Part shown: positions 47,935-57,870 of the stretch, one piece after another
Position numbering within the stretch: position 1 is the first letter of the stretch
Layout of the letters: each line of letters begins with the position of its first letter
Source of the DNA: Lacticaseibacillus zhaodongensis
GTDB taxonomy: Bacteria; Bacillota; Bacilli; Lactobacillales; Lactobacillaceae
Length of the DNA: 64,000 bases
Assembly (NCBI RefSeq): GCF_009687905.1
Contig: NZ_BLBG01000001.1
Span: forward strand, 124,001 to 188,000
Direction of reading: 5' to 3'
Program-made: the position numbers and the translations under genes
Notes under the pieces: generated by a model
Told to the model about the DNA's origin: nothing
Seen by the model: only the letters and a program-made list of their open reading frames with translations
Databases searched by the model: none

Positions 47935-48351
47935 ATGGTCAAAATTCTAATTGCCAGTCACGGTCATTTTGCTAGCGGACTTAAGAGTGCGATTCAAATC
48001 CTGACGGGGATGGGCGGGAAGGTTGAAACGATTGACGCTTATATTGATGATTCTGATTACACCTTAGCAATTCGCCAATTTGTGCAGCAGGCCAAGGCCG
48101 ATGGTGGGGTCATTTTCACCGATTTAGTCGGGGGCAGTGTTAACCAGAAGGTACTGCTGGAAGTTGCCAATGCCCCCAAAATCATTGTGGTCAGCCAAAT
48201 GAACCTCGCAATCATCCTGGCAACACTGCTGGAGGCCCGGCCAATCACGACTGAGGTGCTGGACGAACTGATCAGCCAGAGCCAGGTGCAAAGAATCACA
48301 GTGCCTAAGACTCCAGAAACTACTGCAAGTGATGATGATTTCTTTAGTTAA
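47935..48351 (+). CDS. Mannose-family PTS EIIA
   Basis: Phosphocarrier of 138 residues; phospho-His9 in LIASHGHFASG and LVGGSVNQ are typical of the mannose (Man) family EIIA. ATG follows GGGGAGG; an extra upstream 22 codons lack homology. First of four genes A-B-C-D. Likely promoter -10 TATAGT near 47862. Sugar unknown (mannose, sorbose, fructose or amino sugar). Confidence 0.86.
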   Translation: MVKILIASHGHFASGLKSAIQILTGMGGKVETIDAYIDDSDYTLAIRQFVQQAKADGGVIFTDLVGGSVNQKVLLEVANAPKIIVVSQMNLAIILATLLEARPITTEVLDELISQSQVQRITVPKTPETTASDDDFFS

Positions 48352-48369
48352 TGGAAGGGATGAATCGAA

Positions 48370-48858
48370 ATGATTGCCCAATTACGGGTCGATGACCGCC
48401 TGATTCACGGCCAGGTGGCGTTGGTTTGGACCAAGGAGCTGGACACGCCGGGAATCGTGGTTGCCAATGACAACGCCGCGAAGAACGAGATGGTGCAGAT
48501 GACGCTCAAGATGGCCACCCCGACCGGGAAGAAGCTGCTCATCCGGAGTGTAGACGATGCCATCAAGGTCTTCAACAACCCCAAAGGGAAGAATATGCGC
48601 ATGTTTGCGCTGGTGAATAGCGTGCGGGACGCGCTGAAAATTGCGCAGAATGTTTCCGACATTGATGGCATTAATGTCGCCAATGTCGGCCGGTTTGCGG
48701 GCGGCGACAAGGCCACCATCAAGCAGCTGAGTTCGACTTTGATGCTCGAGCCGGCTGAGGTTGCTGCGCTCAAGGAACTAGTTAAAATGCCCATGCCCGT
48801 TTTCCAGCAAGTTTTACCAAGCAATGCAAAGACGCCAATTAAAAACCTACTCAAATAA
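48370..48858 (+). CDS. Mannose-family PTS EIIB
   Basis: 162 residues; phospho-His14 in RVDDRLIHGQVALVW, the EIIB-Man signature. Takes phosphate from EIIA and gives it to sugar carried by the EIIC/EIID pair. AAGGGA lies upstream; 18 bp after EIIA. Confidence 0.9.
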   Translation: MIAQLRVDDRLIHGQVALVWTKELDTPGIVVANDNAAKNEMVQMTLKMATPTGKKLLIRSVDDAIKVFNNPKGKNMRMFALVNSVRDALKIAQNVSDIDGINVANVGRFAGGDKATIKQLSSTLMLEPAEVAALKELVKMPMPVFQQVLPSNAKTPIKNLLK

Positions 48859-48891
48859 TTGCGGAACACCAGAATAAAGGAGGAATGAAGC

Positions 48892-49731
48892 ATGTTACGC
48901 ACCGCGATTTTGGCGGCACTGTGTGTGTTCGTCTGTTTTGGTGGTAACTGGTTGTGGGGCCAAACAATGATCGAGCGGCCCCTGGTAGTTGGTTTAGTTG
49001 CGGGCATTATTTTTGGTGATGTGCGGACGGGGGTCATGATGGGAGCGGCGCTTGAGGCAATATTCATGGGCGCCGTTGATATTGGTGGGGCCCTGTCCGC
49101 CGAGCCCGTCACGGCGACGGTGCTAGCGACGACTTTCGCCATCACCCTGAATGTGAACCAGAAGGCGGCTTTGGCGCTTGCCGTCCCGATTGGGGTGTTT
49201 GCGGCGTTTATTTCGATGTTCCTAAAGAACGTTGTAATGAACGTGTTCGCACCCGCCGTGGACAAGGTTGCGGAAAAGGATGACGCCAAGGCCTTGACCC
49301 GCCTGCACTTTACCATGTGGTTTCTGAATTACTTTGTCTTTTCGCTGGTAACCTTCTTCTCCGTACTGGCCGGGGCCAAGCCCGTGCAGGCACTCGTGGA
49401 CCGGATTCCCGCAAACTTGATGGCGGGCTTGTCCGCGACTGGGGGCCTATTGCCGGCCGTGGGGTTCGCGATCCTGATGCGGATGCTCTGGAGTAAGCAG
49501 TTGTCGCCATTTTACTTCTTGGGCTTCATCCTCACGGCCTACATGAAGTTACCATCCGTAGCCGTGGCGGCGGTCGGCCTCGTGATCGTCATTGTTCAGT
49601 GGTTGCGGGACAAGCAAGTGATGGATCTTCAGAACAAGGAAAAGAAATTAGCCACTGAGCCGCAGAGCAAGGCAAGCAATGAAAGCAAGTCGAGCAGTGC
49701 CGAACAAGAAGAGGAGGATTTCTTCAAATGA
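48892..49731 (+). CDS. Mannose-family PTS EIIC
   Basis: Membrane channel subunit (279 residues, about seven helices; RPLVVGLVAGIIFGD is typical). Its C-terminal 45 residues are a charged, Ser/Glu-rich tail. GGAGG precedes the ATG. Its end overlaps EIID by 4 bp. Confidence 0.87.
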   Translation: MLRTAILAALCVFVCFGGNWLWGQTMIERPLVVGLVAGIIFGDVRTGVMMGAALEAIFMGAVDIGGALSAEPVTATVLATTFAITLNVNQKAALALAVPIGVFAAFISMFLKNVVMNVFAPAVDKVAEKDDAKALTRLHFTMWFLNYFVFSLVTFFSVLAGAKPVQALVDRIPANLMAGLSATGGLLPAVGFAILMRMLWSKQLSPFYFLGFILTAYMKLPSVAVAAVGLVIVIVQWLRDKQVMDLQNKEKKLATEPQSKASNESKSSSAEQEEEDFFK

Positions 49732-50555
49732 AACTGACTAAGAATGTTTCCGCTGAAGACCGCAAAATGCTCAACTCAATCTTCTGGCGGTCATTTACTG
49801 TTTTTGCTAGTCGGGCCGGTGCTACCAAGGCGCACGCGCCCGGATTCATGTACTCGATCATGCCGGCCTTGGACCGGTACTACAAAGACGACAAGGAGGG
49901 CCACCGGGACGCGATGATGCGGCACACGACCTGGTACAACATCACTCAAAACGTCGGGACCTTCGTCATGGGGCTGGTTGCCTCAATGGAAAAGAAGAAC
50001 GCCGAGGACAAGAATTTTGATGCCAGCTCCATCGTTGCTTTGAAGACCTCGCTGATGGGGCCCTTGTCGGGGATCGGTGACTCAATCTTCTGGGGCGTTC
50101 TGCGTGTGATTGCGGCGGGCATCGGGATTTCGTTAGCAACGCAAGGCTCCGTTTTGGGGCCAATCTTGTTCCTGTTGATCTACAATATCCCCTCGATCGC
50201 AACGCGCTACTACCTGACCTACATGGGCTTTACCGTTGGTGACACCTTTATCCAGAGTATGTACAAAAGTGGCAGCATGGCGCTGCTGAACAAGGCCGCC
50301 TCGACCTTGGGGCTCATGATGATCGGCTGCATGACCGCCAGCATGGTGACCTTCAAGAGTAAGCTGTCGATCCCGATTGCAGGCGGCAAGCCGATTCTGA
50401 TTCAGACATACTTGGATCAGCTTTGGCAGGGGCTGGTGCCAATGTTAGTGACGTTGGGCTGCTACTGGCTGCTCAGCAAGAAGGTCAACGTTAACTGGAT
50501 CTTGCTGGGGGTCTTGGTATTGGCGGTTGCCTTAGGACTACTCGGGGTGGTCTGA
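49728..50555 (+). CDS. Mannose-family PTS EIID
   Basis: Second membrane subunit (275 residues) with the family-typical FWRSF..SIMPALDRYYKD start, MGPLSGIGDSIFWG and C-terminal helices. ATGA overlap with EIIC. The operon has no adjoining regulator, so its inducer is unknown. Confidence 0.9.
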   Translation: MKLTKNVSAEDRKMLNSIFWRSFTVFASRAGATKAHAPGFMYSIMPALDRYYKDDKEGHRDAMMRHTTWYNITQNVGTFVMGLVASMEKKNAEDKNFDASSIVALKTSLMGPLSGIGDSIFWGVLRVIAAGIGISLATQGSVLGPILFLLIYNIPSIATRYYLTYMGFTVGDTFIQSMYKSGSMALLNKAASTLGLMMIGCMTASMVTFKSKLSIPIAGGKPILIQTYLDQLWQGLVPMLVTLGCYWLLSKKVNVNWILLGVLVLAVALGLLGVV

Positions 50556-50588
50556 TGGATAGCCCCCAAACTGAATATATTTGTAAGC

Positions 50589-50620
50589 AAAGGGCTTGGC
50601 GCTGGCGCTGAGTCCTTTTT
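50589..50620 (+). terminator. Terminator of the PTS operon
   Basis: Stem AAAGGGCT..GGCGC/GCGCT..AGTCCTTT followed by TT, 35 bp after the EIID stop. Confidence 0.65.
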
Positions 50621-50761
50621 GGTCCGCTCCCGCAAAAACTTTCCTAACTTCACCACAGTTTGGCCCCCAAACACTTCACATTTTGAACATTTTTGCCCCG
50701 TAGGCTGATTACATTGCAATTAATTACGTCGCTTTTACGGACGGAAATGGGGAATGTAACT

Positions 50762-52222
50762 ATGAATTTCATCAAACGGGCCTGGCTCAACCTGATCACG
50801 CGGCGGGGGCGCAGTTTACTCCTAGTCTTGGTCACTTCTGCAATCATGCTGTTTGTGCTTGCCGGGATTCTCCTGCGTGGTGCCGCCAATACGGCCACGC
50901 AGACGGCCAAGGATAATGTCGGAGCGACCCTGACGCTGAGTGCGAACCGGCAGGCCGCATTCAAAAAGCTGCGCCAGGGCTCAAGTAGCGGCAAACCGAT
51001 GGGCAAAATGGCGCTCAATATGCAGCCGGTCAAGATCAGCATTGCCAAGCAGATCGCCCAGCTCAGTAACATTGCGGGCTATTCGGTCAACGTGGCGGCG
51101 TCGGCAAATGCCAGCGGGTTCAGCGCGATTAGTAGCACCAGCGGCAGTAGTGGTGGCCCCGGGGGGATGCCGGGTGCCAGCAGCCGCGGCGATATCACGA
51201 TCAGTGGGGTCAGCAGTACCGCCAGCAGCAGTAATTTTGCAAATGACACCTACAGTATCACCCGCGGGCACGGTTTGACCGCTAAGGATGCCGGGACCAA
51301 GCACGTTGTCATCGAAAGCGAGCTGGCGAAGCAGAACAATCTTAACGTGGGCGACACGATCAAACTGAAGGCCACGAGCGGCAGCAAGAAGACCTATCAG
51401 GCTACGGTTATCGGTATCTACAAGGCGAAGAGCTCCAGCACGGCAACTGCCGGTCCGGGGGCAAGTGACCCTGCCAACACTATTTTCACTGCTTACGCTT
51501 TTGCCAACCAGCTGAAGGGGAGCAAGTACGCCGGCACTGCTGACAGCGTGACCTTTACCGTTTCGACGCCCGGCAAGCTGTCCAGCGTCAAGAAGGCGGC
51601 AAACAAGCTGATCAACCGCAAAACCTACGTCCTGAATTCGGATGACGCCAGTTACAAGCTCGTTGCGCAGTCAATGAGTTCCGCAACCAGTTTTGCGAAC
51701 AAAATTGTGTGGCTGGTCGCAATCGCCGGGACGATTATTTTAGCCTTGATCGTTATCCTGATGATTCGCGAGCGTCGCCATGAAATCGGGGTGCTCCTCG
51801 CACTGGGTGAGGGCCGGGGCAAAATCATTGCCCAGTTCTTCACCGAATTGTTCATCGTTCTGCTTGTTGGGGTCGGGATTGCCGGTGCGGGTGGCAAGTT
51901 TGTCGGTGACAAGCTCGGGGCCCAAGTCATGAGCAGTCAGACCGCCAGTCTCACGAATCTCTCCACCGTCACGGGTGGCGGGCAACAGGGTGGTCCTAGT
52001 GCCGGTGGTCAAGTTCCAGGCGGCCGTGGTGGTGCGCCAGCCGGTGGCCAGATGAACGGTGCGGCAACGCAGACCGCCAAGCTCAGTGCCATCAAGACCC
52101 ACGTAACGGCCAAATATCTCCTGGAGCTATTTGCATTTGGCCTGCTGATCATCTTGATTGCCATTTTGGCCGGTGCGGGCGGAATCTTTGCCCTGCAGCC
52201 GCGGAAGATACTCATTGAATAG
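50762..52222 (+). CDS. MacB/FtsX-type ABC transporter permease
   Basis: 486 residues. One helix near the N-terminus (about 18-40), a large extracellular domain with unusual Ser/Gly/Ala-rich segments (about 125-160), then three C-terminal helices separated by a Gly/Pro-rich loop (about 410-445). The FtsX-like pattern ERRHEIGVLLALGEG is present. ATG follows GGGGAA by 8 bases. It pairs with the ATPase 11 bp downstream. The low-complexity inserts set it apart from typical lactobacillar permeases. Confidence 0.82.
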   Translation: MNFIKRAWLNLITRRGRSLLLVLVTSAIMLFVLAGILLRGAANTATQTAKDNVGATLTLSANRQAAFKKLRQGSSSGKPMGKMALNMQPVKISIAKQIAQLSNIAGYSVNVAASANASGFSAISSTSGSSGGPGGMPGASSRGDITISGVSSTASSSNFANDTYSITRGHGLTAKDAGTKHVVIESELAKQNNLNVGDTIKLKATSGSKKTYQATVIGIYKAKSSSTATAGPGASDPANTIFTAYAFANQLKGSKYAGTADSVTFTVSTPGKLSSVKKAANKLINRKTYVLNSDDASYKLVAQSMSSATSFANKIVWLVAIAGTIILALIVILMIRERRHEIGVLLALGEGRGKIIAQFFTELFIVLLVGVGIAGAGGKFVGDKLGAQVMSSQTASLTNLSTVTGGGQQGGPSAGGQVPGGRGGAPAGGQMNGAATQTAKLSAIKTHVTAKYLLELFAFGLLIILIAILAGAGGIFALQPRKILIE

Positions 52223-52233
52223 GAGGATGGCCC

Positions 52234-52923
52234 ATGCTCAAGACTACAGATTTAGCTTACTGGTACGAAAATGAAAGCAACGTGCTGTTCAAAGACGTCA
52301 ACCTGGAGTTCATGGCCGGCAACTTGTACGCAATTGTTGGTCAATCGGGGACGGGCAAGACCAGCTTGCTGGCGCTACTTGGCGGTTTAGACGTCCAGCG
52401 AGCGGGGCACATCGAATACGCCGGGACCGACATCGCCAAGATTGGGCTCAGTAACTACCGCCGCCGCGACGTCAGCATGATTTTCCAATCGTACAACCTG
52501 CTCGAGTACATGTCGGCACTCGACAACTTGATGACGGCGATGGCAATCACCGGCGCGCAGCACCAGGGGGAGCGTGAGTATGCGCGGGGAATGCTGCGCC
52601 AGCTCGGCCTCAGTGAAGACCAGATGGTGCAAAACGTGCGCAAACTGTCCGGTGGGCAGCAGCAGCGCGTTGCCATCGCCAGAACGATGGTGCTGGACGC
52701 AAAATTGGTGTTAGCGGATGAGCCTACTGGCAACTTGGATGAGCGCAACACTGCCGCCGTGCTCGCGCTGCTGCAGGCGCTCGCTCACGAGGCGGGTAAA
52801 TGCGTGATCATGGTGACCCACGAAGCAGAGGTGGCCCGGCAGTGTGACGTGGTGCTCCGACTAAAGAACCGCCAGCTGACAGTTGAGCAAACCGTCGCCG
52901 CCGCGGCTAGTGGTACCAAATAA
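52234..52923 (+). CDS. MacB/LolD-type ABC transporter ATPase
   Basis: ATPase of 229 residues: Walker A GQSGTGKTS, signature LSGGQQQR, Walker B VLADEPTGNLD, H-loop VTHEAEV. ADEPTGNLD is characteristic of the MacB/LolD/FtsE class. AGGAGG precedes the ATG. Works with the preceding permease, possibly in antimicrobial-peptide or lipid extrusion; cargo unknown. Confidence 0.87.
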   Translation: MLKTTDLAYWYENESNVLFKDVNLEFMAGNLYAIVGQSGTGKTSLLALLGGLDVQRAGHIEYAGTDIAKIGLSNYRRRDVSMIFQSYNLLEYMSALDNLMTAMAITGAQHQGEREYARGMLRQLGLSEDQMVQNVRKLSGGQQQRVAIARTMVLDAKLVLADEPTGNLDERNTAAVLALLQALAHEAGKCVIMVTHEAEVARQCDVVLRLKNRQLTVEQTVAAAASGTK

Positions 52924-52932
52924 AATCAGCAG

Positions 52933-52971
52933 CAGGACGACCCGGTTTGTGAGTCGTCCTGTTTGGTTTTT
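52933..52971 (+). terminator. Terminator of the MacB-like operon
   Basis: Stem AGGACGAC..GTCGTCCT, then GTTTGGTTTTT. Confidence 0.75.
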
Positions 52972-53013
52972 GCTCAACTCGCTGACCTGACTGCTGCCCC
53001 CTAGTCTGCCTAT

Positions 53014-53021
53014 GGTATAAT
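53014..53021 (+). promoter_or_regulatory. Extended -10 of cdaA
   Basis: TGGTATAAT (53013-53021) with TATAAT at 53016-53021, 33 bp before the cdaA ATG. No good -35 is seen, as is common for extended -10 promoters. Confidence 0.6.
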
Positions 53022-53054
53022 GCGAGGTATAAAAATGTGGACGGAGGGGAATCT

Positions 53055-53897
53055 ATGCAGAATATACTGAGCAGCCTGTGGTCATGGTCAACAGTCACGA
53101 ACCTGATCGATATTCTTGTCGTCTGGGCAGTCTTGTACCGCCTGATCATGCTGCTCCGGGGTACCAAAGCCGTCCAGCTCTTCCGCGGGGTGCTGGTCAT
53201 CGCCGTGATTAGAATCATTGCTTGGTACGCGCAGCTGCACGCGGTTGCGTTCATCATTGACCAGGTGATCAACTGGTCGGTTGTTGCAATCGTCATCATT
53301 TTCCAGCCGGAAATTCGGCGGGGCCTTGAGCACATTGGGCGGGGGAGTATCTTCACCCACACCCGCGACGATGAGCGGGAACAAGAGTTGCGCATGGTGA
53401 ACGAAATCGACAAGGCCGTGCAGTACATGAGCAAGCGCCGCATCGGGGCTCTGATCACCATTCAGCGCAACACCGGGCTTGAGGATTACATCGAGACGGG
53501 GATCAAAATGGACGCGGAAATCACCGGAGCCCTCCTCATCAACACCTTCATCCCGAACACACCGCTGCATGACGGGGCGGTCATCATCAGGGACAACCGC
53601 ATTGCCGTTGCGGCGGCCTATCTGCCATTGTCCGAGTCCAACGCCATTCCGAAGAGTCTCGGCACGCGGCACCGCGCCGCCGTTGGGATCAGCGAAGTGA
53701 CGGACGCGGTCACGGTGGTTGTTTCCGAAGAAACTGGGGGCGTGACCCTGACCGCCAACAACAACCTGATGATCGATGTTTCGCGGGAAGATTACATGAA
53801 GTTCCTCACGGCGCAGTTAGTGTCACCCGAACAGGAAAAGCGGAATTCATTCCTGGACGCCATTACGTCGATTTTCCATAAGGGGGCGAAGAGATGA
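53055..53897 (+). CDS. cdaA: Diadenylate cyclase CdaA
   Basis: Makes c-di-AMP from two ATP at the membrane. 280 residues: three N-terminal helices (to about residue 85) and a DAC domain with catalytic DGA (173-175) and RHR (205-207). ATG follows GGAGGGGA. It heads the cdaA-cdaR-glmM operon that ties c-di-AMP to cell-wall precursor supply. The cdaR start overlaps its stop by 4 bp. Confidence 0.95.
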   Translation: MQNILSSLWSWSTVTNLIDILVVWAVLYRLIMLLRGTKAVQLFRGVLVIAVIRIIAWYAQLHAVAFIIDQVINWSVVAIVIIFQPEIRRGLEHIGRGSIFTHTRDDEREQELRMVNEIDKAVQYMSKRRIGALITIQRNTGLEDYIETGIKMDAEITGALLINTFIPNTPLHDGAVIIRDNRIAVAAAYLPLSESNAIPKSLGTRHRAAVGISEVTDAVTVVVSEETGGVTLTANNNLMIDVSREDYMKFLTAQLVSPEQEKRNSFLDAITSIFHKGAKR

Positions 53898-54892
53898 GCA
53901 AAATTTGGGATAGTCCGTGGATGTACCGCATCCTCTCACTGATTCTTGCGCTCGGAATTTTCGCCTATGTCAACGCCGAGAAGCTGAACAACTCCGTACG
54001 GACCGACCGCAATGATAACACCGCGATTCTGGCGACGAAAAAGCAGACCGTTAAAGTGCCGCTTGAACTTAACGCCGACACCGATAAGTATTTCATTACC
54101 GGTTATCCGGAAAAGGTTGCCGTGAAGGTTGAAGGTAACGCCGCCCTCGTGACGGCAGTTGCCAACACCCAGAACTTCCGGGTCTACGCTGATCTGCGTA
54201 ACCTCGGCGTCGGTCAGCACACCGTTGCCCTTAAGCAGCAGGGACTGAGTAATCAGCTCACCTACTCGATTGAGCCGAAAACCATTAAGGTTAACATCCA
54301 GAACCGAATTAGCAAGACAATGGCCATCCAAGTGCACTACAATAAAGAAGCCATTGCGGACGGCTACCAGGTGGGGACGCCGCGGCTGTCGTCTAATTCA
54401 GTCCAGGTAACGGGTGCGCGTAACGAAATCGACCGGATCTACGAAATCTCTGCTAGTGTGACCTTGAACCGCAACACGAACAACGATGTAACGCAGACGG
54501 TCATGCTGCAGGCACTGGATAGTAACGGTCAAACCGTGAACGTCGTCGTGACACCGGAGACCGTGCGGGTGAAGTTGCCGATCAGCCTGCCGAGCAAGAA
54601 GGTCAAGCTCGACTTCAAGCAGAGCGGGACGCCGGTCACTGGCTTTAGCTATTCCTTTAAGTCGGATACGGATTACGTCACCATCCGCGGCAGTCAGCGG
54701 GAGCTAGACCGCATTGACCGTTTGACGGTGCCGGTGGACGTTTCTGGTCTCTCTAAAGACACCAAGAAGACGGTTGATCTGCGGGATGCCAACAAGGCCC
54801 TGCGTAGTATCAGTCCGCAGTCAGTTGCCGTGAATATCCAAGTGCAAAGCGCCAAGGCGGCAATTGAAAATTCAAGCCTGACTGGGCAGTAG
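53894..54892 (+). CDS. cdaR: CdaR (YbbR-domain) regulator of CdaA
   Basis: Single N-terminal helix (about 8-26) then extracellular YbbR repeats (332 residues, repeating VPL/VKV..GNAALV-type beta units). In related bacteria CdaR binds and tunes CdaA. ATGA overlap with cdaA; 51 bp before glmM. Confidence 0.92.
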   Translation: MSKIWDSPWMYRILSLILALGIFAYVNAEKLNNSVRTDRNDNTAILATKKQTVKVPLELNADTDKYFITGYPEKVAVKVEGNAALVTAVANTQNFRVYADLRNLGVGQHTVALKQQGLSNQLTYSIEPKTIKVNIQNRISKTMAIQVHYNKEAIADGYQVGTPRLSSNSVQVTGARNEIDRIYEISASVTLNRNTNNDVTQTVMLQALDSNGQTVNVVVTPETVRVKLPISLPSKKVKLDFKQSGTPVTGFSYSFKSDTDYVTIRGSQRELDRIDRLTVPVDVSGLSKDTKKTVDLRDANKALRSISPQSVAVNIQVQSAKAAIENSSLTGQ

Positions 54893-54943
54893 TTTTTAAA
54901 ATGAGTGTAAGCAGTAAATTAATATCAAGAAATGGGGATAAAA

Positions 54944-56299
54944 ATGACTAAGTATTTTGGAACTGATGGTGTGCGCGGTGTTGCTAACGAGGATCTGAGC
55001 CCTGAGCTCGCCTTCCGTCTGGGTCGGACTGGTGGTTATGTACTTACGAAGCACCAGGACAACGATGGCGCACCACTAGTCCTGGTTGCCCGGGACACCC
55101 GGATTTCTGGCCAGATGCTTGCCGATGCGTTGATTGCTGGCCTTTTGTCAGTCGGCATTGAGGTGCTGAACCTGGGCGTGATCACCACACCAGCCGTTGC
55201 CTACCTGATTAAAATGCAGGGCGCCGCTGCCGGGATCCAAATTTCCGCATCCCACAACCCAGCGCGCGACAACGGGATCAAATTCTTTGGCCCTGATGGT
55301 TACAAGCTGTCCGACGCAACCGAAGAAGAAATCGGGACTTACTTGGACGCAAAGGTCGACACCTTGCCGCGGCCAAGCGCTGAGGGTCTCGGGACCGTTG
55401 CCGATTACCCAGAAGGGGCGCAAAAGTACAGCCAGTTCCTCGAACAGACCGCATCTGAAGACCTGTCCGGGATTCGTGTAGCGCTTGATTCCGCTAATGG
55501 TGCCACCAGCAAGTTGGTCAGCCGCATTTTTGCCGACCTCGACACTGATTTCGTGACGATGGCAACGAACCCTGACGGCATTAACATCAACGCCGGCGTT
55601 GGTTCGACTCACCCAGAACAACTCAGCAAGTTCGTTGTTGAGCAGAACGCCCAGATCGGCCTCGCTTTTGACGGGGATGGCGACCGTTGTATCGCCGTTG
55701 ATGAGACTGGCGCCATTGTTGATGGTGACAAGATCATGTTCATTTTGGGTAACTACATGAAGTCCCAGGGTCAGCTCAAGCAGGACACCATCGTTACGAC
55801 CGTCATGAGTAACCTCGGCCTCTACAAGGCGATGGAAGCTAACGGCATGAAGTCAGTGCAGACCGCCGTTGGGGACCGCCACGTTGTCGAAGAGATGCGT
55901 GCTAACGGCTACAACATCGGTGGGGAGCAGAGTGGCCACGTCATCTTGTTCGACCACCACAACACCGGGGACGGCATGTTGACCGGGATCCAGCTGCTCT
56001 GCGTCATGGCTGCGACTGGCAAGAAGCTGTCCGAACTGGCCGCACCAGTCCACACTTACCCGCAGCGGCTCGTTAACGTCCCTGTTAGCGATAAGAACGC
56101 TTGGAAGAACTACCCAGCAATTACCGACGCCATCAAGCTCGTTGAAGACAAGATGGCCGGCGATGGCCGCGTCCTTGTGCGCCCTAGCGGTACCGAAAGC
56201 CTGCTCCGGGTCATGGCTGAGGCCAAGACGCAGGAGCTCTGTGATGCTTACGTTGATGAAATTGTCGACGTTGTTAAGGAGCAGATGGGGAGCAAGTAA
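54944..56299 (+). CDS. glmM: Phosphoglucosamine mutase GlmM
   Basis: Converts glucosamine-6-phosphate to glucosamine-1-phosphate for UDP-GlcNAc. 451 residues; phospho-Ser in ISASHNP (Ser103), metal loop DGDGDR, sugar loop GEQSGH and phosphate loop RPSGTES. The start [12 protein letters not shown] is chosen by homology; an ATG four codons upstream overlaps the ribosome site. In other Firmicutes GlmM also inhibits CdaA. Confidence 0.96.
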   Translation: MTKYFGTDGVRGVANEDLSPELAFRLGRTGGYVLTKHQDNDGAPLVLVARDTRISGQMLADALIAGLLSVGIEVLNLGVITTPAVAYLIKMQGAAAGIQISASHNPARDNGIKFFGPDGYKLSDATEEEIGTYLDAKVDTLPRPSAEGLGTVADYPEGAQKYSQFLEQTASEDLSGIRVALDSANGATSKLVSRIFADLDTDFVTMATNPDGININAGVGSTHPEQLSKFVVEQNAQIGLAFDGDGDRCIAVDETGAIVDGDKIMFILGNYMKSQGQLKQDTIVTTVMSNLGLYKAMEANGMKSVQTAVGDRHVVEEMRANGYNIGGEQSGHVILFDHHNTGDGMLTGIQLLCVMAATGKKLSELAAPVHTYPQRLVNVPVSDKNAWKNYPAITDAIKLVEDKMAGDGRVLVRPSGTESLLRVMAEAKTQELCDAYVDEIVDVVKEQMGSK

Positions 56300-56338
56300 C
56301 TACCCGCTGTAATTCAAATCGATCTGTGCACTAAACCA

Positions 56339-56383
56339 AAACAAAGCCTGACTGCTTCAACACGAAGCAATCAGGCTTTGTTT
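56339..56383 (+). terminator. Terminator of cdaA-cdaR-glmM
   Basis: Stem AACAAAGCCTGA..TGCTTC / GAAGCA..TCAGGCTTTGTT, then T's. Confidence 0.85.
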
Positions 56384-57071
56384 GTCTATAATTAACTGGT
56401 AACATGTATAACCTGTTATTTGTCTGCCAGTTTAAACGCGCTGATTTATATCCCCGTTCCTAGCAGCTGGAAACAAACTTCATTAATATCGATTTGATAC
56501 GCAATAATATTTAGAAAAATAATCTCTATAAATAGCTTATGCATAAACAAAGAATGACCATTATTGAGAAATATTAAGCGATTAATATTGACAAAGTTTT
56601 AAAAGAAAACATGGCTGAACACATTGTTCACTTAACAGCCTAACGAAAAATATCATTATTTAAACATTTACACCAGCGGCATCAGAATGTAAATCTCAAC
56701 ACGTGGTCAAGATTAGCCGCGTAGTTGCAGGCTAATGGCTGTTATAATCATGCTTTGACGGTAAAAATCAAGCGCCGCTTTTTAGATTCAGATAACATCA
56801 CGGCTGACGACAGTACGCGTTTATTAAGACTATTAAATAATTAGCCAACCATGCCCCAACTTGATATACTAAAGGTGTGTAAAAATGACTAACATGCTTA
56901 TCTTTGGTTAGTAGCACTGAAAGGAAACTTCATTTTTCTAATGGTTCCTTTTAGCAAGAAAAGGATATACATTGTTAAAGTTGATGCGATTTAACCATTG
57001 CCGAAACCGTTATTTAAACTTAGATTGCAGTGCGCCCGACAGTTCATGCGCACGTGAGAGGAGACGCAGGC
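56384..57071. other. AT-rich gap before the EAL gene
   Basis: About 690 bp, strikingly AT-rich compared with flanking genes. A possible -10 TATACT (56865-56870) and a weak hairpin AAAGGAA/TTCCTTT (56920-56951) followed by TTTT precede the EAL gene. No supported gene was found, and the mini-frames present are dubious. The AT content suggests a regulatory or acquired region. Confidence 0.4.
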
Positions 57072-57818
57072 ATGTACAGATTTTTTGGCCAACCCAAATT
57101 CTGTCCCACCGATTATGATAAAGGCCCCATTGGCTATGAGCTTTTTCTTCGGGAGAAGATTAATAACCAGTGGCGCTTACCAGAAAATTTCGAAGCAATT
57201 TCCGGTGAAATTTTTGCTGAATTGCTTCAACGGACAATTTTGTCCCTGCCTGCCAGCACCGAAATGATTTCGTTTAACCTGGAACAAAGTCATTTCGTTA
57301 ATGCCACCTACCTGAAAATGGTGAAACGCATTCAGGGCCTGACCTCGATTCACCTGTACACCGAGCTCACTGAGCGGAACATCGATGGCGTTAATGTCGA
57401 TCAATTACGTAGTGCAGCACAGCAGTACTATAACTCCCGGCTCTCCGTTGTCCTGGATGATGTCGGAACTGCGGAGAACAACGATGATACCGTGACTGAG
57501 TTGAACGCTTATGTTGATGAGTATAAGTTCGCCCTGCAGAACCTGCGTCCGTTCGCGTCCATTGATGACATTCGGCCAATCATTGATCACTGGTGGCGGC
57601 GTGCCAAGGACAACAACAAGTTGCTCGCGATTGAGGGCATCGAGACTCAGGAAGAATTCCAGACAATCGTCAAGGATTATCCGAGTGATATTGTTCAGGG
57701 TTACTACCTGGGCAAACCAGCAATTATCCCGATCAACAAGACTTTGACCGTCAGCCCCAGGTTTGCTCCTGCTGAGAAATGGTGCCTAGGGACTTTTGCA
57801 GCTGAATCATTTGCTTGA
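57072..57818 (+). CDS. EAL-domain protein, putative c-di-GMP phosphodiesterase
   Basis: 248 residues, almost entirely one EAL domain with no GGDEF or membrane part. Candidate active-site residues are kept: Glu in GYELFLR (in place of EAL), Asn in SFNLEQ, Glu in TELTERN, Asp-Asp in VLDDVGT, Lys in YKFALQ, Glu in IEGIET and Gln in VQGYYLGKP. The motif is altered (ELF; DDVGT for DDFGT), so activity is likely but unproven. It could be a binding-only effector. ATG lies after GAGGAG. It sits between glmM and glmS; no cyclase is in the window. Confidence 0.85.
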   Translation: MYRFFGQPKFCPTDYDKGPIGYELFLREKINNQWRLPENFEAISGEIFAELLQRTILSLPASTEMISFNLEQSHFVNATYLKMVKRIQGLTSIHLYTELTERNIDGVNVDQLRSAAQQYYNSRLSVVLDDVGTAENNDDTVTELNAYVDEYKFALQNLRPFASIDDIRPIIDHWWRRAKDNNKLLAIEGIETQEEFQTIVKDYPSDIVQGYYLGKPAIIPINKTLTVSPRFAPAEKWCLGTFAAESFA

Positions 57819-57870
57819 TCTCGTAGGTGCTTCCTCCTACACACGAAGCAAGAATATTTGAATAGCGTCG

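Noticed and set aside
56885-56911. Eight-codon frame MTNMLIFG before the EAL gene as a leader peptide of an attenuator
   Set aside because: Its AAAGGTG ribosome site would lie upstream of the start of transcription predicted from the TATACT box, and the following hairpin has only seven pairs with an 18-base loop.
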